Origin: a virus | Virus record (IMG/VR): IMGVR_UViG_3300036861_001106 | Coordinates: 1-64,000 of that record | Length of the DNA stretch: 64,000 bases | Direction: 5' to 3' (one strand) | Part shown: positions 14,722-21,302 of the stretch, in pieces | Layout of the letters: every line of letters starts with the position of its first letter | How positions within the stretch are numbered: the first letter of the stretch is position 1 | The notes under the pieces: generated by a model | Databases searched by the model: none | Told to the model about the DNA's origin: nothing | What the model saw: only the letters and a program-made list of their open reading frames with translations | Made by a program: the position numbers and the translations under genes

Positions 14722-15813
14722 ATGAGACTTGCGACGCTCCTCGTCGCGCTGCTTGCCACGGCACCCGCCGTGGCGGCAGCGCCCCTCACAGAATCCACCC
14801 AGGCGGTGGAGGTGATGACCGTGGCCGACGTGCGTCTTGACCAGTCAATCACCCTCACGGAGCCTGGGGACAGCCTGCGTGCTGTCCTTGAGCGTCTCAC
14901 CAGGACGACCAAGGTTGAGCTGTTTGCTGACCGGCCCATGTGCAACGTCGTCGTCGTGGCCCGCTACACCGGTCCTCTCCGGGGGTTCATGGCGGCGCTC
15001 ACCCAGCTCTTTGCTGTGGACCGGGACCACCCCGCCTGGTGGTTCCCAACGCTTGCTGGCCAGTACCGCCTGCAGCGCCCCGCCCAGGCCACCCGCGCCC
15101 TGCAGGAGCTGCGCGCCGCGCGCCGCGCGGCCGTGGCCCAGGGCCTCGACCAGGCAATCCGTGACGGTAACCGTTGGGTCAGGCCCCTGGGGCAGCTCAC
15201 GGACGCCCAGCGTGCCCAGCTCTACGCGGGGCAGCCCCTGGCGTTGCATGCCAGCTACTTCGGCGGCCGGCCGTTTCTGCGGGCGATGCTCGGAGAGAAT
15301 GCTCCGGGGTGGGGAGACGACGTGGCCGTCACGTTCCAGGTCATCGGTGCCTCTCCCGTTGGCGGTGGCTTCCAGTGGACACTGGTGGAGACGATGGCGG
15401 GGGGGGCGAGCCAGTACACGACGGAGGGCGTGCGGTTGGCCACGCTCTGTCCAAGCCTCGCGCCCGCACAGCAACAGGTGGAGTGGCGGCAGCGGTTTGG
15501 AACTCCGGTGCCCACCACCGGGCCGCCGGTGCGGTTCACCCAGCCGGGGGACCCACCCCTCACCTCCGCCCTCCTGCGGCGCACTGCTCTGCTGCGCATC
15601 GCAGAGCGCGCCCAGGTGAACCTGCTGGCTGATGATGCGGAGCAGGTTCTGGATGCAGGGGCATTTAATGCGGGAGAGCAGGCCTTACCCGCCCTGCTCA
15701 GCGCAGCGTGCGCGCCGAGCTACCTCCCCGATCATGAATCGCCCGGGTCCTTCTGGCGCAAGCACGGGGACGTCTACCTCGTGCGCAGCCTTGCGTGGCC
15801 CGAGGAGGAGTAG
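14722..15813 (+). CDS. Exported protein with secretin/TonB N-terminal (STN)-like domains
   Basis: A 363-residue protein. It has a signal peptide (MRLATLLVALLATAPAVAAA), then a segment SLRAVLERLTRTTKVELFAD followed by VVVVARYTGPLRGFMAAL and AVDRDHPAWWF that fits the short STN fold of secretins. A similar unit may recur near the C-terminus (ALLRIAERAQVNLLAD). Host envelope proteins often carry it, so the gene could be host-derived. ATG 14722. No pore-forming secretin domain follows. Confidence 0.5.
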   Translation: MRLATLLVALLATAPAVAAAPLTESTQAVEVMTVADVRLDQSITLTEPGDSLRAVLERLTRTTKVELFADRPMCNVVVVARYTGPLRGFMAALTQLFAVDRDHPAWWFPTLAGQYRLQRPAQATRALQELRAARRAAVAQGLDQAIRDGNRWVRPLGQLTDAQRAQLYAGQPLALHASYFGGRPFLRAMLGENAPGWGDDVAVTFQVIGASPVGGGFQWTLVETMAGGASQYTTEGVRLATLCPSLAPAQQQVEWRQRFGTPVPTTGPPVRFTQPGDPPLTSALLRRTALLRIAERAQVNLLADDAEQVLDAGAFNAGEQALPALLSAACAPSYLPDHESPGSFWRKHGDVYLVRSLAWPEEE

Positions 15814-15815
15814 AG

Positions 15816-15989
15816 ATGCGAACCTGGATCGTGACAACGTCGATCATTGCTTGTTTGCCATTTGGCTGGGGACTTGCGGAATTCTTGGATCCCAATGGCA
15901 ACCTGCACACTGCCGCATCCTGCTTCCTGTTCGCAACGGTTGTCGCCCTGCTTGGGTTGTGGGGACCCTACCTCGCAGGGAAGGAGTAG
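15816..15989 (+). CDS. Small two-span membrane protein
   Basis: A 57-residue protein with two hydrophobic segments (IVTTSIIACLPFGWGLAEF and TAASCFLFATVVALLGLW). ATG 15816 has GAGGAGTAG close upstream. The size and topology would suit a holin, but the amidase lies 16 kb away, so this is only a possibility. Confidence 0.5.
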   Translation: MRTWIVTTSIIACLPFGWGLAEFLDPNGNLHTAASCFLFATVVALLGLWGPYLAGKE

Positions 15990-16005
15990 GACCGGAGGGA
16001 CGCGG

Positions 16006-16632
16006 TTGAAGCTGATAACGCCAACGACCCTGACGCCGCACGAGGAGGAGGCGCACCTCCGTCAACTTGCGGGCCTCATCAACGAGGCGGTGCGGGTGTA
16101 CCGCCGGAAGCTGCCCGAGGGTATCTCAACCGAGGAGCTGCGGGGGGAGGTGCAACTGGCTGTGCTGCAGGCCGTGCGGACCTGGCGCCCTGACGGCGGG
16201 GCCTCCCTGGAGGTGTGGTGTCGGCTGTTGATCAAGCGTCACCTGCAGCACAGTGGGCGCAAATTCATCTGCAGCGTCTACCGGGGGTGGGGTGTCGCTC
16301 GGTTGGCAGCAGGGGACTTACCGGTGACGCTGTCCCTGGATTCGCCTCACGCACCTGGGGTCGATGGTGACGAACGAACTGTGGATGACTTCATCCCAGT
16401 GGTTGAGGACGTGGCCACCGTGGTCCTGGCGAAGGTCGAGGCTGAGCGGATCCTGGCGCTCGTGCATCGGCTTCCTGTGCAGCAGCGCAGCGCGGTGGTG
16501 CTGCGCTTTGGCTTCGACGGGGCAGGCATGCGCACCCAGGCGGAGGTGGCCGCACTCATGGGCGTGTCGCAGATGGAGGTGTCCCGGCGGCTGCGCCGGG
16601 CCCTCCAGGACCTGCGGTCCAGCTTGGAGTAA
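16006..16632 (+). CDS. Sigma-70 family RNA polymerase sigma factor (1 of 3)
   Basis: A 208-residue protein. The N-terminal half holds a divergent region 2 (STEELRGEVQLAVLQAVRTW, then ASLEVWCRLLIKRHL). The C-terminal part is a good region 4 with HTH: RSAVVLRFGFDGAGMRTQAEVAALMGVSQMEVSRRLRRAL in two pieces. It would direct RNA polymerase to phage promoters. TTG 16006 has GGAGG seven bases upstream. It is followed within five bases by a second sigma gene. Confidence 0.7.
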   Translation: MKLITPTTLTPHEEEAHLRQLAGLINEAVRVYRRKLPEGISTEELRGEVQLAVLQAVRTWRPDGGASLEVWCRLLIKRHLQHSGRKFICSVYRGWGVARLAAGDLPVTLSLDSPHAPGVDGDERTVDDFIPVVEDVATVVLAKVEAERILALVHRLPVQQRSAVVLRFGFDGAGMRTQAEVAALMGVSQMEVSRRLRRALQDLRSSLE

Positions 16633-16636
16633 CGTG

Positions 16637-17239
16637 ATGATCACCGCGGACGATGCTCTCGTGCGCGCCCATGAGGGGCTCGTGCAGCAGTGCGTGAACA
16701 ACCACCAGTACCTCCTGTCCCCGTACCTGGAGCGCGAGGACCTGGTGTCAGCGTGCTACCTCGCACTGCTCCGCGCGGCGCGCCTGTGGAACCCAGAGTA
16801 CAACGTCAAGTTCAGCACCTACGCGGTGACTGCCATGCACAACGCCTGCATTCAGGCGCGGCAGCGGGCCATGCCCTCTGGGTTTCGTGGGCGCTTCGCG
16901 GCGGCTGAGTTTCCGCAGGTCTACTCGCTGGACCAGCACGCGCGTGACGAGGACGGTGAGGACCTGGAGAGCCTGCTGATGGCCCCCGATGACCCGGCGG
17001 GGCAGGCGCTACAGCGGGTCAGCCAGAGTGAGGTGCGGCAGCTCGTGCGGGCGGTGCTCGCGGCTCACCCCACCGAGCTGCGGGTGATCGAGCTGGCGTT
17101 CGGGCTCGTCGACGGGGTGGAGTGGCGGGGGCGGGACATCGCGCGGCACCTCAGGCTCTCCCGCACCGCCGTCAGCTCGGCGCTGCACCGGGCGCTGGCA
17201 CGGCTGCGCCGGTCCCGGGAGTTGGAGGTGCTGCGGTGA
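16637..17239 (+). CDS. Sigma-70 family RNA polymerase sigma factor (2 of 3)
   Basis: A 200-residue protein. Region 2 is classic: YLEREDLVSACYLALLRAARLW, then NVKFSTYAVTAMHNAC. Region 4 follows at the C-terminus (ELRVIELAFGLVDG, GRDIARHLRLSRTAVSSALHR). ATG 16637 lies three bases inside an alternative GTG; GGAG is seven bases before the ATG. It and the previous gene are adjacent but diverged, so not a fresh duplication. Confidence 0.8.
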   Translation: MITADDALVRAHEGLVQQCVNNHQYLLSPYLEREDLVSACYLALLRAARLWNPEYNVKFSTYAVTAMHNACIQARQRAMPSGFRGRFAAAEFPQVYSLDQHARDEDGEDLESLLMAPDDPAGQALQRVSQSEVRQLVRAVLAAHPTELRVIELAFGLVDGVEWRGRDIARHLRLSRTAVSSALHRALARLRRSRELEVLR

Positions 17240-17246
17240 GGAGGTC

Positions 17247-17275
17247 TTGCAGAGGGTTTGGAAACGGCGTACAAT
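17247..17275 (+). promoter_or_regulatory. Rightward promoter of the gene at 17307
   Basis: TTGCAG (17247-17252) and TACAAT (17270-17275) are spaced 17 bases apart. It begins just past the second sigma gene. Confidence 0.7.
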
Positions 17276-17306
17276 AGGTTGGAGGAGGAGAGGTGCAGCA
17301 AGGCCA

Positions 17307-17582
17307 ATGTTTCCCGCTGAGCAGTTCCTAGCGAGGGCCCGCCAAGCGGTGGCGATCTGGAACCAGAATCACCCTGACCAGTTCGTACCCACCGAGTGGG
17401 CGGAAGAGTATCTGCGCACCGAGGCGCTGGTGGTGGGGCTCCAGCACGCCACCGACCTGTACCTGCGCACGCAGGAGTTCCACGGGGCGCAACTCCGCTG
17501 TGCTGAGTTCGAGAAGCTGCTCGACCGCACTGCCCCGCACTTCCTCCGGTGGCTCGTGACGCTGCTCGGCGCGCTGCCCTGA
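17307..17582 (+). CDS. Hypothetical protein, paralogue of the gene at 7051
   Basis: A 91-residue helical protein. RARQAVAIWNQNHPDQ near the N-terminus matches RAREALNQWNEEHPDD of the gene at 7051. It has its own promoter, and a second promoter begins inside its stop codon region. ATG 17307 follows a GAGGAGGAGAGG tract at some distance. The function is unknown. Confidence 0.6.
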   Translation: MFPAEQFLARARQAVAIWNQNHPDQFVPTEWAEEYLRTEALVVGLQHATDLYLRTQEFHGAQLRCAEFEKLLDRTAPHFLRWLVTLLGALP

Positions 17583-17607
17583 CTTCCGCGTGAATCAGTG
17601 ATAGACT
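17579..17607 (+). promoter_or_regulatory. Rightward promoter of the tRNA-like transcript
   Basis: CTGACT (17579-17584) and TAGACT (17602-17607) have a 17-base spacer. The -35 box overlaps the stop of the preceding gene. The start near 17614 leads into a structured leader and the tRNA-like gene. Confidence 0.6.
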
Positions 17608-17613
17608 GAAGGT

Positions 17614-17724
17614 GAGTGGCGTTTAGCGACACGCGCCCTCACCTGCGGGGCCTCGGGGGTGGGGAGACTTCTCCCTCCCCGCCCCCATCAATCAATCCTT
17701 TCACGCACGAGCAAGTTCGTGTGG
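17614..17724 (+). ncRNA. Structured leader ahead of the tRNA-like gene
   Basis: The stretch has an outer hairpin (GGTGAG with CTCACC, inner GGCGT with ACGC) and then a G/C tract hairpin in which GGGGGTGGGGAG faces CTCCCTCCCCGCCCCC around the loop ACTT. The second hairpin is followed by CATCAATCAATCC, not a T tract, so it is more likely a processing or stability element than a terminator. No gene is seen in it. Confidence 0.4.
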
Positions 17725-17798
17725 CATCCTGTAGTTCAAGCGGTAGAACGCTACCAGGACGCTGGCAGAGGCTGCAGGTTCGAATCCTGCTGGGATGC
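17725..17798 (+). tRNA. tRNA-like gene, isotype undetermined, abnormal anticodon arm
   Basis: The acceptor stem (CATCCTG with TGGGATG, two wobble pairs), T8, the D arm (GTTC, loop AAGCGGTA with GG, GAAC), the variable loop AGGCT and the T arm (GCAGG, loop TTCGAAT, CCTGC) are all canonical. The anticodon arm is not: stem CTACC with GGCAG has a central A-C mismatch and the loop AGGACGCT is eight bases with no T at position 33. G17724 can also pair with C17798, a tRNA-His-like extra pair, but no GTG anticodon is present. CCA is not encoded. It may be a decayed tRNA or a tRNA mimic. Confidence 0.55.
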
Positions 17799-17824
17799 TG
17801 CCCGACACTCCGAGGAGGTTTGCC

Positions 17825-18199
17825 ATGGCAGTTGAGCGACAGCCACTTGGCGACGGCACAGTTCATGTGGGCGGACCCCTCTTCGTGGCCAACGCGGGCA
17901 CCGTCGAGGAGGGTAGCCCCGCCAACCACGGCCTCGGCACCATGACGGACGGGGACCGCGCGTGGGCCCTCCGCGGCGCTGGGCCACAGCAGACGTGGCG
18001 GGGGGACATGGCCAACTATCCGGCGTCGCCTGGCGTGGGGAGCCTCCAGGTGGACCCCATCCTGCCGGACATCAACTACAGCGCTACATTCCCCGAGAAT
18101 GGCGGCAACGACGCCTGGAAGGGCGAGCAGCCAATGATGCCCCGACCTGCCATCTCTTCGAGTGGCGTGCACGACCTCGGGGAACCGAGGGAGGAGTAA
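17825..18199 (+). CDS. Hypothetical protein
   Basis: A 124-residue Gly/Pro/Asp-rich protein with few predicted helices. ATG 17825 follows GAGGAGGTTT; the open frame reaches back to an ATG inside the tRNA-like gene, which is rejected. It is the first protein gene after the tRNA-like element. No family is recognised. Confidence 0.6.
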   Translation: MAVERQPLGDGTVHVGGPLFVANAGTVEEGSPANHGLGTMTDGDRAWALRGAGPQQTWRGDMANYPASPGVGSLQVDPILPDINYSATFPENGGNDAWKGEQPMMPRPAISSSGVHDLGEPREE

Positions 18200-18203
18200 G
18201 ACC

Positions 18204-18509
18204 ATGGAAGACCTCACCCAGTACGACGTTGCGATTTACGGCCCCTCGGGTGGCCCATCCGTCTACGCCGAGGCGGAAGGCCGCTTCAATGGCGGAGGCT
18301 GGATCAGGGAGCCCCTGGCCTTCAGTGACTTCGACGGCAAGGGGATCTGGGCCCAGCCCCCCGAGGCTGACGGCGAGAAGAACTTGACCACCGTCCCCCA
18401 GGGCACCCAGGCCAGCGGTGGCAACATGGGACCCTACGGCGGCATGCTGATCTGGGACGCTGTCGAGCGCTCGGCAGGGTCACCCACCGCTGAGGGTGGT
18501 TGGTTCTGA
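18204..18509 (+). CDS. Hypothetical protein
   Basis: A 101-residue protein rich in Gly, Pro and Asp, similar in composition to the gene before it. ATG 18204 has GGAGGAG upstream. It is followed by a strong terminator. No family is recognised. Confidence 0.6.
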   Translation: MEDLTQYDVAIYGPSGGPSVYAEAEGRFNGGGWIREPLAFSDFDGKGIWAQPPEADGEKNLTTVPQGTQASGGNMGPYGGMLIWDAVERSAGSPTAEGGWF

Positions 18510-18543
18510 GCCTTTTTCCTCCGCTCCTCCTCGCCAATCCCTT

Positions 18544-18571
18544 GAGCAGCCATCCGGCTGCTCACTTTTTT
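18544..18571 (+). terminator. Rho-independent terminator
   Basis: The stem GAGCAGCC (18544-18551) pairs with GGCTGCTC (18556-18563) around ATCC and is followed by ACTTTTTT. It ends the transcript of the two small genes upstream; a new promoter starts 13 bases later. Confidence 0.85.
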
Positions 18572-18583
18572 CGGGTGGTGGGG

Positions 18584-18612
18584 TTGACACTTGCCTGCCA
18601 TCCCGGTAACCT
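18584..18612 (+). promoter_or_regulatory. Strong rightward promoter
   Basis: A perfect TTGACA (18584-18589) and TAACCT (18607-18612) lie 17 bases apart. The transcript would run into a terminator after about 64 nt. Confidence 0.8.
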
Positions 18613-18618
18613 CAGGTT

Positions 18619-18682
18619 GCTCACTAATCTTCACTGACGGACACCGTTGCCGCAGCCCCCTGGGGCTGCGGCGCCTTTTTTC
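18619..18682 (+). ncRNA. Candidate small RNA or attenuator (about 64 nt)
   Basis: Between the promoter and the gene at 18693 lies an eleven-pair hairpin (18649-18659 with 18662-18672, closing pairs probably open to form a loop) followed by GCC and seven T. This is a strong terminator only 30 bases after the predicted start. Either a small RNA is made, or the element is an attenuator that sets how much polymerase reaches the gene at 18693 and the third sigma factor. Confidence 0.6.
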
Positions 18683-18692
18683 TGGAGGACCG

Positions 18693-19010
18693 ATGGACCT
18701 GACCTGGCCAGCCTTCGCGCAGTGGCTGCGGAGCCTCCCGCCGGACAAGGCGGTGGGCCTCGCGGGCGGTTCCTACCTGCACCCCTTCGCGCTCTTCGTC
18801 TCCAGCCTCCACGGTGGGCGCGACACCTACGTGTGGTGCGCGGCGGGGAGCATCTACGTGTGGGTGCAGGGCGACGACCTGCCCTGGTATCTGGAGGAGC
18901 CCAGCGTGGTGGCGGGGCTGCCAGCCTTCAACGACCTCCTGGTGCCACCGGAGCCGCTGCGGGCCGTCACGGCTGGGGAGTGCGTGGCAGTGTTGGACCA
19001 GTTGGGATGA
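18693..19010 (+). CDS. Hypothetical protein upstream of sigma 3
   Basis: A 105-residue protein with several Trp residues and a middle beta region (DTYVWCAAGSIYVWV). ATG 18693 has TGGAGGA directly after the attenuator-like hairpin. Its stop overlaps the start of the third sigma gene (ATGA), so the two are co-translated; a partner or antagonist of that sigma factor is possible but unproven. Confidence 0.6.
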   Translation: MDLTWPAFAQWLRSLPPDKAVGLAGGSYLHPFALFVSSLHGGRDTYVWCAAGSIYVWVQGDDLPWYLEEPSVVAGLPAFNDLLVPPEPLRAVTAGECVAVLDQLG

Positions 19011-19588
19011 GCCAGGAGGAGCATCGACCGGATTGGCAGAGCTTCGAGGTGCTCTTCTCAGCCGCACGGGGAGGGGACGACCGGGCCATGGACGCACTGA
19101 TGCGCGCCTTTGAGGGGCTGGTGTGGAGAGAGGTGGCCACTGTCGACTTCTTTGCGCCCGGCTTGGAGCGTGAGGACCTGCTGCAATGTGCTCGCTTAGC
19201 GTTGCTGGACGCCTTCCGGTGTTTTCAGCGCGCCAAGGGGTGTAACTTTCCAAGCTTCGCTCGTGTCTGCATTCGGCGTGGGCTCATCACTGCGGTGAAG
19301 TGTGCGCGGGCGAAGAAGAATTTTCCAGGCACCATGTCGCTGGATGAGCAGGATCACCTTGCGGTTGATGCCGCCGACTGTGAGGCCTTGGCCATCGCGA
19401 ACGTAGTCACTGCTGCGCGGTGGACTGAGCTACGAGCGCGGCTGACACCCCTGGAGTTGCAGGTTCTTGAGGCTCGCCTGCGGGGAGAGGTTTACAAGAG
19501 GCCCGATGAGCAACGTGGCCGCTGCGCGGACAACGCACGAGTGCGCATCCAGAGAAAGCTATGCCACTGGCTAGAGGAGGGGGATTAA
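19007..19588 (+). CDS. Sigma-70 family RNA polymerase sigma factor (3 of 3)
   Basis: A 193-residue protein. Region 2: LEREDLLQCARLALLDAFRCF and NFPSFARVCIRRGLITAV. Region 4: LTPLELQVLEARLRGEVY followed by DNARVRIQRKL, the SigH-like pattern in which DNA...RI..KL ends the HTH. It lies behind the promoter-terminator element at 18584-18682, so it may be under attenuation control. Confidence 0.7.
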   Translation: MSQEEHRPDWQSFEVLFSAARGGDDRAMDALMRAFEGLVWREVATVDFFAPGLEREDLLQCARLALLDAFRCFQRAKGCNFPSFARVCIRRGLITAVKCARAKKNFPGTMSLDEQDHLAVDAADCEALAIANVVTAARWTELRARLTPLELQVLEARLRGEVYKRPDEQRGRCADNARVRIQRKLCHWLEEGD

Positions 19589-19590
19589 CC

Positions 19591-20274
19591 GTGACAACTG
19601 ATTTGCGGAGAGTGGTTCTGTATGTCGATGGATCATGCCGCGGTGGCACCGTCAAGGAGCCCAAGGCCATGGGCGCGGGCATCCTGCTGATCGACGGCCC
19701 CACCGAGCGGGAGCTGGCAGTGCCCCTGGGGGAGGGGACGAATCAGCAGGCTGAGCTGCTGGCCCTCAAGGTGGCCCTGGAGACGGTGGCGGCTGGCACT
19801 CCGCTGCAGGGCTGCAGCGTCTGGTGCTACACCGACTCGATGTACACCGTTGGCCTCCTGGCCCAGGGTCACACGCCCAGTGCCAATCGGAACCTCGTCA
19901 ATGAGGTGGTGCGGCTCAGCCGGCGCTGTGGCCAGTTTCGGATCGCGTACGTCCCCGGGCACGAGGGGCATGCCCTCAATGAGCGGGCCCACCGGCTGGC
20001 CGTGGCGGCGGCGAAGGGGCGCGCTGCCGACCTCGGCTGCACACCCAGCGTCAGTGCCGAGCTGGTGGAGGAGCTGGAGGCGCGGGTGGAGGCGCTGGTG
20101 AAGGTGACTCAGTTCTACGCGGACCCCCTGACCTACCAGAAGCTCAATGGCGCGGTGCCTGCCATCATTGGTGACCGTGGCGAGGCGGCGCGCGTCGTCC
20201 TCCGCGCCCTGGGACACCCGGCGGTGGAGGAGCCGTTCGAGGAGCCGGTGACGGCAGCGGAAGCTGCGGCGTGA
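19591..20274 (+). CDS. rnhA: Ribonuclease HI-like protein
   Basis: A 227-residue protein. The first 145 residues are an RNase H fold: YVDGSCRGG with Asp13, QAELLALKVAL with Glu55, CYTDSMYTV with Asp82, YVPGHEGH with His124 and NERAHRLA. The fourth carboxylate, normally Asp in NERADxLA, is His134 here. The C-terminal 80 residues are helical and unassigned. The family cuts RNA in RNA-DNA hybrids, for example replication primers. GTG 19591 has GAGGAGGGGG upstream. The missing Asp may lower or change activity. Confidence 0.75.
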   Translation: MTTDLRRVVLYVDGSCRGGTVKEPKAMGAGILLIDGPTERELAVPLGEGTNQQAELLALKVALETVAAGTPLQGCSVWCYTDSMYTVGLLAQGHTPSANRNLVNEVVRLSRRCGQFRIAYVPGHEGHALNERAHRLAVAAAKGRAADLGCTPSVSAELVEELEARVEALVKVTQFYADPLTYQKLNGAVPAIIGDRGEAARVVLRALGHPAVEEPFEEPVTAAEAAA

Positions 20275-20275
20275 G

Positions 20276-20860
20276 GTGGTCTACTACAACGAGATTGATC
20301 CCTTCTGCTGTCAGTGGTTGCGCAACCTGATTGAGGCTGGCCTGATTGCGAGAGGTGAGGTGGATGAGCGAGACATCCGAGATGTCACCTCCAGTGACCT
20401 GTGTGGGTTCACTCAGTGTCACTGGTTCGCTGGAATCGGCGGCTGGTCCTACGCCTTGCGTCTCGCCGGTTGGCCCGATGACCGGCCCGCATGGACCGGC
20501 AGTTGCCCTTGTCAACCTTTCAGCGCGGCAGGCAAGGGAGCTGGGTTTGCTGACGAGCGGCACCTCTGGCCAGCCTGGTTCCACCTCATCAGCGCCTGTT
20601 GCCCTCCAGTCGTTTTCGGAGAACAGGTCTCAAGTCCCATCGCGTTGAAGTGGCTGGATGTAGTTGTGATGAATTTCGAGGAGATTGGATATGATTTCGC
20701 AGCAGCAGACCTTTGCGCCTCTGGTGTCGGCGCTCCACATATCCGGCAACGGCTCTATTGGGTTGCTGAAAACCTGCACGTCGTGCAAGCAGGCAAAGCC
20801 GTTCAGCGACTATCGGAGGTACAGTGGCAGATGCCGGGACGGACTGCGTCCAATCTGTAA
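20276..20860 (+). pseudogene. Cytosine-C5 DNA methyltransferase, N-terminal part
   Basis: The frame encodes the SAM site FAGIGG (51-56), the catalytic loop GSCPCQPFS with PCQ (78-80), FGEQV in place of the usual ENV, and APHIRQRLYWVA (153-164). Right after this the homology stops and the frame runs to a stop at 20860, because an HNH gene has inserted. The target-recognition region and the last motif (GNAI) are found only after the HNH gene. GTG 20276 overlaps the RNase H stop closely. The N-terminal piece alone is unlikely to methylate DNA. Confidence 0.75.
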
Positions 20861-21299
20861 GCCATGCCAACGCGAGTACGAGAAGGGTTGGCGGTCCAAA
20901 ACCACGGCATATCGATCCGAGGCGCGTGCGAAGCGACGAGAGAAAGAGGAAGCCTACAAATCCGATTGGCTCATGAGAAACCGAGTAAAATATCTGGTTG
21001 CGGAGTGCCGGCGCAGGAGTGCGAAGAAGGGGCTATCGTTCAATCTCGACCAGTATATCCCGGAGTTGCAGGCACGGTTAGACATGGGAGCGTGCGAATT
21101 GTCAGGGATCCCGTTCAAACAGACAATGGGGCCGACGACCTATGACAGTCCATCCCTGGATAGGATCAATCCTTCGGAGGGATATCTCTACGGCAACGTT
21201 CGTATAGTATGTTACGCGATGAACTGCGCGCTAGGGAATTGGGGCGAAGAAGCACTGTTGACGATTTTGGAGGGTTGGCAGCGGAGGAGGAGCGAGTGA
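20691..21299 (+). CDS. HNH endonuclease inserted in the methyltransferase gene
   Basis: A protein of about 200 residues. It has a zinc pair (CTSCKQAKPFSDY, CKPCQREY), a Lys/Arg-rich middle and the nuclease core SLDRINPSEGYLYGNVRIVC ending in MNCALGNWG. From about 20760 to 21290 the DNA is much richer in AT than the surroundings, so this is the inserted part; the first about 25 codons lie over methyltransferase DNA. ATG 20691 has GAGGAG seven bases upstream; TTG codons near 20762 are alternatives at the true insertion edge. Confidence 0.7.
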   Translation: MISQQQTFAPLVSALHISGNGSIGLLKTCTSCKQAKPFSDYRRYSGRCRDGLRPICKPCQREYEKGWRSKTTAYRSEARAKRREKEEAYKSDWLMRNRVKYLVAECRRRSAKKGLSFNLDQYIPELQARLDMGACELSGIPFKQTMGPTTYDSPSLDRINPSEGYLYGNVRIVCYAMNCALGNWGEEALLTILEGWQRRRSE

Positions 21300-21302
21300 C
21301 AA

